A stretch of DNA of 64,000 nt from Artemia franciscana (Eukaryota > Arthropoda > Branchiopoda > Anostraca > Artemiidae), in assembly GCF_032884065.1 (NCBI RefSeq), contig NC_088876.1:682001-746000 (forward strand), read 5' to 3'. Under the pieces are notes generated by a model. It worked only from the letters and a program-made list of their open reading frames with translations, was not told the origin of the DNA and made no database searches. A program made the translations under genes and the position numbers. Shown one piece after another: positions 46,531 to 55,940 of this stretch; position 1 is the stretch's first letter, and each line of letters starts with the position of its first letter.

Positions 46531-46700
46531 TGACACATATACCCGCAATTCCCCAATAGTTTTCAAAATAAAATGCCACGTTTATTTCCCTTTAAAATTC
46601 TAATAAAATTCTCTATTCTATTTCACCATAAAATTCAAGCTTTGAACATTGCTTCGATTTATTTGATGATCTTGCAACAGCAAAGAAAAATGTTCCTTTT
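46531..46700 (+). repeat. LTR start fragment (copy 4)
   Basis: TGACACATATACCCGC follows the polypurine tract. After about 160 bp the sequence passes directly into env-coding text at 46704, so the LTR was truncated by recombination or deletion. Confidence 0.4.
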
Positions 46701-46703
46701 GAC

Positions 46704-47460
46704 GCTAGCCAACGCGAATGTTTGAAGTATTTTTTCGCAGAAGTAAATATCGAATATGGACAAGCCTAATCCCTATAATTGGCGAACTTGCATCTCGCTT
46801 ATTCGGTTTGTCCACCAAAGAATATTTAAGAATACTAAGAGAAAATGTTAAAATTCTAAACAAAGCCATGAATATTACATAATATGTACGAAAATACAAG
46901 CGAGTAAAGCCAGCTATCAAAACGAAATGTTTTTAAAACATCTCCAAAAAAAATTCAAAAACCGTCCACATCATGAATTATTTAACAAATGAAGTCAACA
47001 GAATGATTTCTTATAGACGTTTAACGATGATTTTAATTAATATGGTAACAATCTTATTGTTGAACCTAGCTAATGATGTCAATAAGTTCGAATTCGCACT
47101 ATTTGAACTAACGGGAGGATAACTGTTCTACGACTTAGTAGACCCCTCAAACTTCATTGCCAAGAGGCAATCGCATTCGCATTGAAATTAAAACCCACGT
47201 AATATTTGGTCTCCATTTGCCAGTAGAACCAGAGGTTGCTAACTTGTTCCTACATCATACCAAACTAAAAGTGCATGTCACCAAAAATCATGAACAGCTT
47301 TTTCCAGTAGTTAAAATTCCACTGGTCAATTAACAGTCCATATACGACTTATAAAAAATATCTACCTTCCCCAATAACATTAAAGAGACTAACTCCTTCA
47401 TGAGCATCGTACCAGAAGCAGAATATATGCTCATTGACGAATTCTTCCAGATTTAACTAT
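46704..47460 (+). pseudogene. Envelope-like ORF remnant (copy 3)
   Basis: Begins FEVFFRRSKYRI-like text, then IPIIGELASRLFGLSTKEY (about 46770), later FGLHLPVEPEVANLFLHHTK (about 47210) and SIVPEAEYMLIDEFF (about 47403). Same order as copies 1 and 2; heavily broken. The RRSK.R before the hydrophobic IPIIG resembles a protease cleavage site upstream of a fusion peptide. Confidence 0.5.
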
Positions 47461-48151
47461 GGAAAACGCTTATAAAATTCCTACTCACCAAGCCTTCCTA
47501 ATGCTAAACAGGCAAAGGTTGGTGGTGATAGTTGAGCTATTTAATGCAGAAATACAAAACCTTTAACAAACCAAAAAACGAATATTTGAAGTATATTTTT
47601 GCAAAAGTAAATATCGAAGATGGACAAGCCTAATTCCCATAATTGGCGAACTTGCAACTCGCTCATTCAGATTTTCCACCGAAGAATATTTAAGTATGCT
47701 AAGAGGAAATGTTAAAAGACTAAACACAGTCATGAATACCACGTTACATGTACAAAAAATACAAGCGAGTATAGCCAACTATAAAAAAAAAAATTGAAGC
47801 CCTCTTCAAAAAAATTTCAAAACCGTCGACACCATGAATGTTTTAACAAATGAAGTCAACAGTGATTTCTGATAGAGATTTAACGATGATTTCATTTGAT
47901 ATAGTAATAATGTTATTGTTGAACCTAGGTAATGTCAGAAAGTTCGAATTCGCACTATTTGAACTAACGGGAGGATAACTGTCCTACGACTTAGTAGACC
48001 CCTCAAACTTGGAAAACATTCTATATGAAATAAAAACCCACTTAATATTTGAGCTCCATTAGCCAGTAGAACCAGAGGTTGCTAACTTGTCCCTATATCA
48101 TACCAAACTAAAAGTGCATATCAATGAAAATGATGAACAACTTTTTGGAGT
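47461..48151 (+). pseudogene. Envelope-like ORF remnant (copy 4, tandem to copy 3)
   Basis: Repeats copy 3 with a period of about 860 bp (FEVYFCKSKYRRWTSLIPII at about 47571 versus 46711). It ends abruptly in LTR sequence at 48152, skipping the 3' internal region and polypurine tract, so the junction is rearranged. Confidence 0.5.
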
Positions 48152-48914
48152 TGTAACATATAGACCAGCCCCCCACCCCTCTTTAAAATTCCGGACCAAA
48201 TCTCTCATTCATACCCCTTAGAAATTCTCAAATACAGGACCAAATCTCTCATCCATACTCCTCTAGAAACTATTAAATTCAGGACTAAATTTCTCAGTCA
48301 TACCCCTTTAGTAAATTTCAAATTAGAAAAATACACCTTTAGTAAATTTCAAATTAGAAAAAAGATTAAGTAAAGTCTTATAGAATCTAAAATTTAGCAG
48401 TTATTCAATATTTTGTGGACTATGTGCCTTTGGACACAAGTTAAATGTTCCTTTTGGAACCAACAAACAGGTTTACTTGAACCTTACTTTTTAACTCAAA
48501 ACCAGAAGGGAAATCCTTGTTACGAAAATAACTTTTGGGTGCGGAGACTAGTCAAAGTATCATGATTTGGGAATACCAGCGGTATGGCAACATTAGCGGT
48601 AGACGTCAACCGCCCAGGTCACCAAGCCTGTCCGCCAAGTTGTTGTTTAGAAATCACGTTAGACTTATATCAGCTCAAAGCAGGCAGTGGGTAGTTCAGT
48701 TTCAGGAGAGTTTTATAATAGTCAAGTTCCAGTGTATATTCATGCTATAAATTATTGGAGCTGTTTTATCCAAAGTTGTATACTGTAAGTAAATAAAACT
48801 TAATTGTCCTTAATCATCTTTTGTTTATGTACTAGGGCATCAGGTACAGTTCCTCTAGTCTTCAGGTACGGTCCCAAGGGAATCTATACTATTTAGGAGA
48901 CCTCGAACATCACT
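48152..48914 (+). repeat. LTR fragment (copy 5)
   Basis: Matches 423-1200 and 8849-9615 by eye, including the TATAAA-like box (about 48746), AATAAA (about 48793) and ATCAGGTACAGTTCCTCTAGTC. Lacks the last ~180 bp of the LTR; new sequence starts at CTTACAGGG. Confidence 0.65.
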
Positions 48915-48946
48915 TACAGGGAAACCAAATATCAGCAAAGGTAGCT

Positions 48947-49222
48947 TTGTACACTATCACTGTTTTTGCAGGTCGTGTGATCGAAGAATCGGATTTCGGT
49001 GTGGAACATGTTCCGAAAACTAAAGACGGAAGACTCCTCAAAAGAAATATTACAGAAAGCAAAGGATATACAGATTCCCGACCGGGATCACTGTTGAAAC
49101 GGTTGCAAATGCGGCCAGTAAAACGTGCGAGCACCTCTCTGAGTGCTCGAAAGGCTGGAAGGAGGAATCAAAGGTCGAGGAAGGACAAATCAAAGGTCTT
49201 TGTTCGTCAATTTTTCAAATAA
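48947..49222 (+). CDS. Unidentified basic ORF (91 residues)
   Basis: Start of the compact ORF block. The N-terminal half reads TVFAGRVIEESDFGVEHVP; the C-terminal half is very basic (KRASTSLSARKAGRRNQRSR). GC content is well above the flanks. No family recognised. The frame upstream of the first ATG is not open far, so a spliced upstream exon is possible (TTTTTGCAG|GT at about 48970 looks like an acceptor). Confidence 0.35.
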   Translation: MYTITVFAGRVIEESDFGVEHVPKTKDGRLLKRNITESKGYTDSRPGSLLKRLQMRPVKRASTSLSARKAGRRNQRSRKDKSKVFVRQFFK

Positions 49223-49250
49223 GTTTGGGGTTATGTAGGATTTTTTCGTT

Positions 49251-49574
49251 TTGTGTAGGCATTGGCAAAGGGTGAAACGACATTTATCAATGGGTGATAC
49301 ATTCAACTGCCAATCAATTTACATCTATTATACTCTACCGCCAGGGGATAATGGTGGATTCGGATCCACCGATCCACTTCAGATTCAGCAGCCAGATGTA
49401 AGTAAAACTACTGGCCGAAGAAAAAGAAAAAGTGCCCCTCCCGACCCCCAGCCTCCTCCCAGCACACCGACCACTTCAACACCTAGAACACCTAGAACGT
49501 ACAAGAAGAAGAAAAGAGCTCTCCTTACTGAGGGCTCTTACTGGAAGAGAGAATTACGCAGACGATTCCGGTGA
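49251..49574 (+). CDS. Unidentified proline-rich, basic ORF (107 residues)
   Basis: MGDTFNCQSIYIYYTLPPGD begins at the internal ATG 49293, which may be the true start. A low-complexity part follows: GRRKRKSAPPDPQPPPSTPT and TPRTPRTYKKKKRALL, two nuclear-localisation-like clusters around a Pro/Thr linker. The C-terminus is basic (WKRELRRRFR). Function unknown; a nuclear DNA- or RNA-binding protein is an inference from composition only. Confidence 0.35.
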   Translation: MCRHWQRVKRHLSMGDTFNCQSIYIYYTLPPGDNGGFGSTDPLQIQQPDVSKTTGRRKRKSAPPDPQPPPSTPTTSTPRTPRTYKKKKRALLTEGSYWKRELRRRFR

Positions 49575-49625
49575 ACAGAATACTGGTGAAGGCCATGGCC
49601 ATCAATCGAAAAAGAAGGGAGAAAA

Positions 49626-49781
49626 ATCGGGAGAAAAAGAACAGTAATACTCGTTTACTTCTCGTTTCAAGTTCTTTCCAATAAAGATCATACTTTTTAA
49701 AAAATCGGGAGAAAAAGAACAGTAATACTCGTTTATTTCTCGTTTCAAGTTCTTTCCAATAAAGATCATACTTAAAAAAAT
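49626..49781 (+). repeat. 78-bp tandem duplication with AATAAAG signals
   Basis: ATCGGGAGAAAAAGAACAG at 49626 recurs at 49704, and each unit ends TTTCCAATAAAGATCATACTT. The AATAAA words (49680 and 49758) follow the end of the upstream ORF, so they could serve as poly(A) signals. Confidence 0.8.
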
Positions 49782-49972
49782 ATATATATTTATATTAACC
49801 TTTCCTTGTTGCAAACTAATCAGATAAAATAACCATAATATAACAACTCCTCTTTCTTGTGACATAAAGTTCTAAATGTTTGCGACTAGAGTTTGGAATT
49901 GTTTCGCCAACCGACCGTTTTGTTAGGTCAGTAGGTGAGACCGTTCCTAATTCTTGACCTCTAGTTTCTTCA

Positions 49973-50020
49973 CTTATATAAACTCTCCCTTATATTTACT
50001 TATATAAACAATATTCACTC
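49973..50020 (+). promoter_or_regulatory. Possible core promoter: two TATA boxes
   Basis: CTTATATAAA occurs twice (about 49974 and 49999), 25 bp apart, about 100 bp upstream of the ATG at 50106. ATTCACTC near 50011 is initiator-like at the right distance from the first box. Suggestive only. Confidence 0.4.
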
Positions 50021-50105
50021 GTCTTTTAACAAATTTGACTAAAAATTCTTATACGTTGTATTTCTCTGCTTGTTGTCCCAACATTTAATTTCTCCAAGTT
50101 ATTAA

Positions 50106-50746
50106 ATGCCTCTTAACTTAATTGACTACCCCGTTTACCACCAAAATATGTCCAAAGCAATTATAGATACGGAATTTATTTCAATCATTCATGCTAAAGA
50201 AAATATTATGTACGCGGCCGCGATCTTAGTTCAAGACGAGAATGGTAAAGATGTGTACGCTGAAACGTGGTACCTTAACTATGATTTAACAAAATTTGAA
50301 CCTCATACATATAGATTTGGCTTAAAATTAGCAAATACCCCTAAGTACCAACCCGCGAGAGGAGAAGTAAAAATAAAATATTCGAATAAAAGTAATAAAG
50401 GAAAGAATTTAACAAGCCTTCAACTATTAATAAGAAACTACAACAAAGATTTAATATAAGCTATTGGTTTTGTAAGGGCCCCAATCAAACCGATCTACTT
50501 TTAATTGAAAAATGTAGACCACCTAAAATTTGTTATAAAATCGAAGAAAATAAAAGTTGTATCAAGTACGAAGGAGTACACCACCCCTTAGATGAAATCC
50601 GGCATTATGCCAAATTTATGTATGACCCAACATCTCACGAATATGCAGTAAGGGGAAATAACATTTTCTTAAAGCGAAAAAAATCAGTAGAAGTAAAAAA
50701 AGACGCGTATAAAAATAAATTAAAATCAAAAAAATTCAAACGATAA
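50106..50746 (+). CDS. DEDDh-exonuclease-like ORF with a -1 frame break
   Basis: First segment 50106-50459 (117 residues): IIDTEFISII at residues 18-27 resembles the Exo I motif (Asp-x-Glu). The reading then continues in the -1 frame (from about 50459) as SYWFCKGPNQTDLLLIE, an Exo II-like Asp region, and VHHPLDEIRHYAKFM (about 50575), an Exo III-like H-x4-D motif, followed by a Lys-rich tail to TAA 50744. Total about 213 residues, small for a stand-alone 3'-5' exonuclease but in range for viral ones. The break may be a programmed shift or simple decay; no classic slippery heptamer is seen in frame. Motif assignment is by eye. Confidence 0.45.
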
Positions 50747-50859
50747 AGAAAATGTACAATTTTTTAGACGAAACACCAGAAAGACTCCAGGCTGAAAAGG
50801 TAATTACTCATTAGCTAATTAGCCTGCTTGTACGCGTAACTAGTACTAACCGGGGAAAA

Positions 50860-51492
50860 ATGGCGCGACAAAGAACCTTAAATAGTACCGATGCTTTAAG
50901 ACCCAACCAAGACATGGTATTTACGAGACAAGAATTTTGGATTTTAAATAAAACCCAAAGTTTACCAAACCTCTCGGTAATAGACTATGAACTACGTGAA
51001 ATAATCTTTGAATCCGCAATAACTAATGCAATAAGGAACTTACAATATAATACCTTAAGTTCTCTATTACAAGTTCCCGTTATTTTTAAAGACGATTTCA
51101 TTATACACGGAATGATCATTTTATTATATGGCTCCTTTTCACAAGATATAATGAGCAAAGATTACAATGATAGGCACGAAAATGCTTTATACACCTTCGC
51201 AGCCCTACTCCGAGCAATGCTCCCCGCCAAGTATTCTTTAATAGCATCTTTAATACGCGAAAACTTTTGGCACATGCAACAAGAACCAGGTTTCAAGATA
51301 GTTTGGCCCTTGAAGTTTCTGGAGTTGCTACTAGACTTGAATTACAAAATAGTGGAAGATGAAAATATATTGTTGGGAATATATGAGAATTATTTATGGT
51401 ACAGTGCCGATTTTGACCCAATGATTGTAAACAATACAACCCATTATATTTATGATGAACAGTATATAGAATTAAAAAATGTATCTACATGA
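50860..51492 (+). CDS. Unidentified 210-residue ORF in the compact block
   Basis: Intact frame from ATG 50860 (AAAAATGG context is good). Helical, with aromatic residues throughout and no membrane segment or signal peptide. The middle reads LRAMLPAKYSLIASLIRENF. I recognise no domain. It lies 113 bp after the exonuclease-like ORF and overlaps the next ORF by four bases (ATGA). Intact length among decayed neighbours suggests a recent arrival or selection. Confidence 0.5.
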   Translation: MARQRTLNSTDALRPNQDMVFTRQEFWILNKTQSLPNLSVIDYELREIIFESAITNAIRNLQYNTLSSLLQVPVIFKDDFIIHGMIILLYGSFSQDIMSKDYNDRHENALYTFAALLRAMLPAKYSLIASLIRENFWHMQQEPGFKIVWPLKFLELLLDLNYKIVEDENILLGIYENYLWYSADFDPMIVNNTTHYIYDEQYIELKNVST

Positions 51493-51821
51493 ATGATGAA
51501 AATTTTGGATCAAAAATTTTGCCAAATAAAGACATCATTGTGTATGAAAAATTGCTAGACACAGCTAGCCCTTTATGCTTCCGTAAGCAATTGATTTATA
51601 AGATAATTCACACAGCCTCAAATAAACTCAGTCTAAAAGATCAATGCAGGAAGCAAATACGGCAAATGTTAAGAAAAAGGGATATTCATTATTCTATACA
51701 TAGCCTCCAAATCCCCACTGTCCTAAAGAAATATCTAATGTACATTGAAAACGGTCCCGAAGTAGACAACAGACTTCCAATTAACATTTACAACCCCCTA
51801 TATTTTAAAATCAGAATGTAA
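51489..51821 (+). CDS. Unidentified 110-residue ORF overlapping the previous by ATGA
   Basis: Starts at the ATG inside ATGA (51489) where the upstream stop TGA is 51490-51492. Basic, helical middle (KDQCRKQIRQMLRKRDIHYS). No family recognised. Overlap by ATGA is typical of termination-reinitiation pairs in viruses and is very unusual for animal nuclear genes. Ends TAA 51819. Confidence 0.5.
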   Translation: MNDENFGSKILPNKDIIVYEKLLDTASPLCFRKQLIYKIIHTASNKLSLKDQCRKQIRQMLRKRDIHYSIHSLQIPTVLKKYLMYIENGPEVDNRLPINIYNPLYFKIRM

Positions 51822-51974
51822 ATTACTGTCCAATAATGGACCAATCTTAAGACTTACGGAAAAGTATTACGGATTTTTTTTTTTTTTTTTTTTTTTTTAA
51901 TCAAAAAATAGCTAAAATGGCCGTAGATGTAGTTTAGTTTTAAATTATCCTTCTCAATCTTTTTATTTAACACA
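51822..51974. other. Short spacer with a 28-bp T run
   Basis: T run at about 51871-51898. On the minus strand this is a poly(A); no minus-strand retrotransposon is apparent next to it. Confidence 0.5.
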
Positions 51975-52139
51975 GCACACCACTATCCCCAGAGGAAACA
52001 TGGGGAAATGTGTGACACCTTCAGAGTATGAAAGAGGTCATCTTACTGAGTTTCTTCGTCGGAGAGCTGCATCAAATGTTTCCCCTCTTGTGTTTGAAAC
52101 AATCATGGAAGGCAGTACAGAAGAGCCAGGTCAGATGTA
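51975..52139 (+). CDS. Possible terminal exon next to the assembly gap
   Basis: TTTTATTTAACACAG| is a good acceptor. One frame reads EYERGHLTEFLRRRAASNVS then PLVFETIMEGSTEEPGQM and a stop at 52137-52139. Not recognised. Could equally be a retroelement scrap; the gap prevents a check. Confidence 0.25.
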
Positions 52140-52150
52140 AAGACCTTATT

Positions 52151-52250
52151 NNNNNNNNNNNNNNNNNNNNNNNNNNNNNNNNNNNNNNNNNNNNNNNNNN
52201 NNNNNNNNNNNNNNNNNNNNNNNNNNNNNNNNNNNNNNNNNNNNNNNNNN
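52151..52250. other. Assembly gap (100 N)
   Basis: Exactly 100 N bases, the usual placeholder for a gap of unknown size. Frames predicted across it are artefacts. Confidence 0.99.
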
Positions 52251-53440
52251 CAAAACATTTCGAATTAAATGAATGCAGAAATGTAAAGACATAAAGCTGT
52301 ACAAATATTTACCCCTTGTATGCACTTCCTTCAAGTACCTTTTCTTCAGGCTTTTTTAATTAACACCATGTATAATGTATATCTAAGACGGTTTAATTCA
52401 TTTATGATATTCAGTGCATTGGTAAAAGTTGTATAAAACTAGGAATTATTGCTAGAATTGTTAAGATAATTTTTCTGTCCAACTTTTATGGAATTCAATT
52501 CAAATTGTCGCATTTGTTGCTAAATCAAAATTGTCCTTATAGGTATTTCTAAGACGAGAACACAAGGACAATATTTTTGGGGGGTAATGGGTGAGGAGGG
52601 ACTATGGAAAAATGACGAAGAACAAAACAAGTGGACACGTCAATTAGAGGAATGATTGTAAAAGCTCTAGCTACTGAAGTATCGTAAAAACCTCGGTATA
52701 TCAGGGGAGAGATTGCTTGCTCCTAGACATACAACGGCATAGAGACTACTTCATCCAAACTCCTACAGTACAGCTTGGTAAGCAACGATTTTGCAAATTA
52801 TAAAGATGATCCTCCATTTCAAATATATTGTTTTACATTTTCTATGTTTCAGTGGTGATCATTTCCTATGAGTCCAATTTAGTTACTCCTTTGCAAATTT
52901 CAGCCAAGCAGCAATCTTGGACACGTTATGTAAGGGTGTTATTTATTTTATTTTCCATTATCAAACCAAATGTTTCTGAAGGTTTATCTGGTTCAATAGA
53001 GTATCTCTATTAGTGTCATCTTTCTGAACCGGGGAGCAAAGGATCTGCAGTGGATCTGATCTCTCAGTATCCATTCAATCGAAAAAAAACTATATACCCT
53101 AAGGAAGTTGGACTATAAATCAACATCTTTTGACCCTTTGATTTGAAAACCTAGAGCCACAAAAATATCCTACCTCAAAAATAAAGAAAATCAAAATGTT
53201 TTCCTGTATAGACCTATACGTTTCGACTTTTTTTTAGTATCAACCAAGTCCCAGCATACTAAACATGGAAACAAGGTCTTCACCGGTCACAGTTCTAATG
53301 AATGACGTTAATAGCAGCCCTCTCGTAAGTAAAATCACAGTTATTGGGGGTTTAAAGTGCCCTAGCCTTTGTCAGAGCAAAATTGTGAAGCTAAAACCTT
53401 TCGTTGCACTTCATTTAAACTGATCTATTTTGCAAGGTTT
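52251..53440. other. Unassigned AT-rich sequence
   Basis: No gene or RNA seen. The short frame 52828-53013 is not convincing. Confidence 0.35.
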
Positions 53441-53640
53441 CACATTTATAACAAAGATTTTTAAGGATCAATGCCCCAGTGGAAAAAAGAGTGGAGTTAG
53501 TTACTTAAAACTACATTCCAAAGACCTACTTTAGAGTGAAGACCCGTCCCTGTAAATTTCATTTCTATAGCCTGAACGCTTTCCAAGATAGCAAAAAGTA
53601 GCTAAACTAAAATTTTATCAATGATAGAAGAATAAATAAA
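53441..53640. repeat. Dispersed repeat family C, copy 2
   Basis: GAAGACCCGTCCCTGTAAATTTC ... CTTTCCAAGATAGCAAAAAGT matches the block at 27975-28045. Confidence 0.5.
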
Positions 53641-55575
53641 ATTGTTGAGAAAGTAGTTGCTCTTTTTCTAAAACTTTCCAGAGTTATTCTAAAAAAAGCA
53701 TTATTCATGAGTTTAAAAACATCTATCTCGAAATCATTCGTTCCCTTTTGTCGTAATGTAGTATCATGATACATTTATTTAAGCCATGTTCATACAAACA
53801 TTCAATACTAAGCATTTTTTTCAATACTAAAATACGACATAATTTATTTAATTATTTAAGATTGTACTTAATTTATATTGAAAATTGTTCTGGAGCTAGT
53901 GGTAAATCTTTATGTAATTTGTGTAACTCTCTTTGATTTTTTAGATAAACATGGTAAATAACTCCTACATTATCTTTAACCATTTTCTGATTGAACGTAA
54001 ACTTTTAGTTGTTGGTAATAGTCTGAGATGTTGTTTTCTTTTAAATGGTTGGGTATGTTAGTCTTTTTCAGGTTAAATTTGGATCTTACCCAACCATATA
54101 TATTATTAGTATCTAAATCCATTTTTTGGGTGTATTTGATTAAAGTTTTTATAAAATTTATAACACTGATATACACCTCCTCTTATTCCTTTTCCAGTAA
54201 ATGTATACATATTTTCGCCAGAAGACAATGGAACTTCAACTTTACGGTGTTTGAGAAAAGCTTCCCATGTTAGTCCTGGTGCTGAAAAAAAGTGCAGTGG
54301 ATATAGTTTACAATTATTTAAACATCCATTTCTAAAATTTTCAACGACAACTGATAAAATTAAAACATCAGTTTTTTGTTAGAAATTAGTACAATATAAT
54401 AGCGTTTTACATGTAAATAATTTCTAAATAGATTTCTCCCTTATATATCCTTCTTATATAACTAGACTATAACTTCCCCATTGAACGTAATTTTGTCCAA
54501 TTTATTTTTTCATAGATATCAATATATTCATACGGAAATATTCCTTTCTTTATTATTTCTTTTGATTCTTCAGTATTTTGAATTACATCAAAAGTATACT
54601 TAAAATTATTTCTTAAACAATTTTAATTTATTTTACAATCACATCTGGCTAAATTTGTGAAAGCCAATCTAGCGATGAAGCCATAAAAAAGAGATCTTAA
54701 ATCTTCAGATTTAAGATATCTTCAGACATCTAAGTATTCGTAATATTTATTTTGTGTTTTATCGAAAGAATAACATGCTTGGATTCGTCAGCAAATGGCT
54801 TTTGCTCTGCTGCTTTAATTGTCTTTTTACCTTTTTTTTTACTTAATTCTTACTTATACGATTCAAAATCATCTATTATGCAATAGGATACTTTCAATCT
54901 AGCGATGAAGCCATAAAAAAATTGAATTTATAAAACGCATTCCGTATTGCGTTTCATTAACAGTTATTGTCTTATAAAACGACATAAAGCTCTCCCCTGA
55001 ATAAAATACCGTTATCAGGTACCGAATCTCTAAGGAATAAATGAGAGTCATATTTTGAGAGATTTTGCATTACAATAGGGACATGTTTAGGAATCCTAAA
55101 TTTTTTATTACATTCTCCATGAGTAAATTCACGTATGTTACCAGACATATGGTCGTGGTCTAAATAAAAATTATTATTTACTATAGTTTTATTATTCTAT
55201 TTTTCTTTTACTTGTTCTTGTGTATAACCAAGATCTTTCTGCCTATTCTCATATTCATTTGCTATTTCTGTAACCACATCTGTTACGTTAGTTACAAAAT
55301 ATGGGCTATAATCTTCAAATTCTAAGATATCTAAAGTATCTTCAGATTTTAGATATCTTCAGACATCTAAAGTATTCGTAATATTTATTTTGTGTTTTAT
55401 CGAAGGAATAACATGCTTGGATTCGTCAGCAAATGGCTTTTGCTCTGCTGCTTTAATTGTATTCTTATCTTTTTTTATTTAATTCTTACTTATACGATTC
55501 AAAATCATCTATTATGCAATAGGGTACTTTCTTTTGTTTAGCTATATTTTCAAACTCAATTTTAGATCCTAGTAG
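53640..55575 (-). pseudogene. Polinton/Maverick DNA polymerase B, exonuclease and palm parts (broken)
   Basis: Protein-primed family B polymerase of a Polinton, reading right to left. In order on the minus strand: LGSKIEFENIAKQKKVPYCI (about 55570-55510), LDHDHMSGNIREFTHGECNK (about 55165) and IVMQNLSKYDSHLFLRD (about 55060), which belong to the exonuclease region. VVVENFRNGCLNNC and HFFSAPGLTWEAFLKHRK follow (about 54320-54240), then MDLDTNNIYGWVRSKF (about 54120, motif A region, DxNNLYG in relatives) and FKLMNNAFFRITLESFRKR (about 53690, motif B region). The C-terminal YxDTD part is not found. Many stops, plus a local duplication. Confidence 0.8.
54692..55530. repeat. ~200-bp direct duplication inside the PolB remnant
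   Basis: 54692-54893 and 55327-55530 share TCTTCAGACATCTAAGTATTCG-like text through TTATGCAATAGG with few differences. TCTAGCGATGAAGCCATAAAAAA also occurs twice (about 54669 and 54898). One unit is displaced relative to the polymerase order. Confidence 0.8.
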
Positions 55576-55940
55576 ATAGATATATGTTTATTTACAACAA
55601 GAATAAAACCATATAAACAAACAGCGCAAATGCCTAATAGCATACTTAAGCGCGTGGTATATCACCAAAAAAAAATATAGAAAAAATACAAACAAAATAA
55701 ATAACCGTCATTACTTCGGCTTAAACTAATTTGCACTTCTTACGGAAATCAAACCTCAACACACACAACAGAAAATATTATGGGAGACTAGCAACATGAT
55801 TTCTTAATAACTTCAGAAATTTGTTTCTATCATTACAATTTCTCACAGCTATTGGGATTAAATTCCAAACTTTTGGACCAATATGACGCAAACTAAATCC
55901 CACTCGCACCGTTGGCCTAATTTAAAAAGAGAAATCAGAA

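Noticed and set aside
52028..52334. Frames spanning the N run
   Set aside because: They are made open only by unknown bases.
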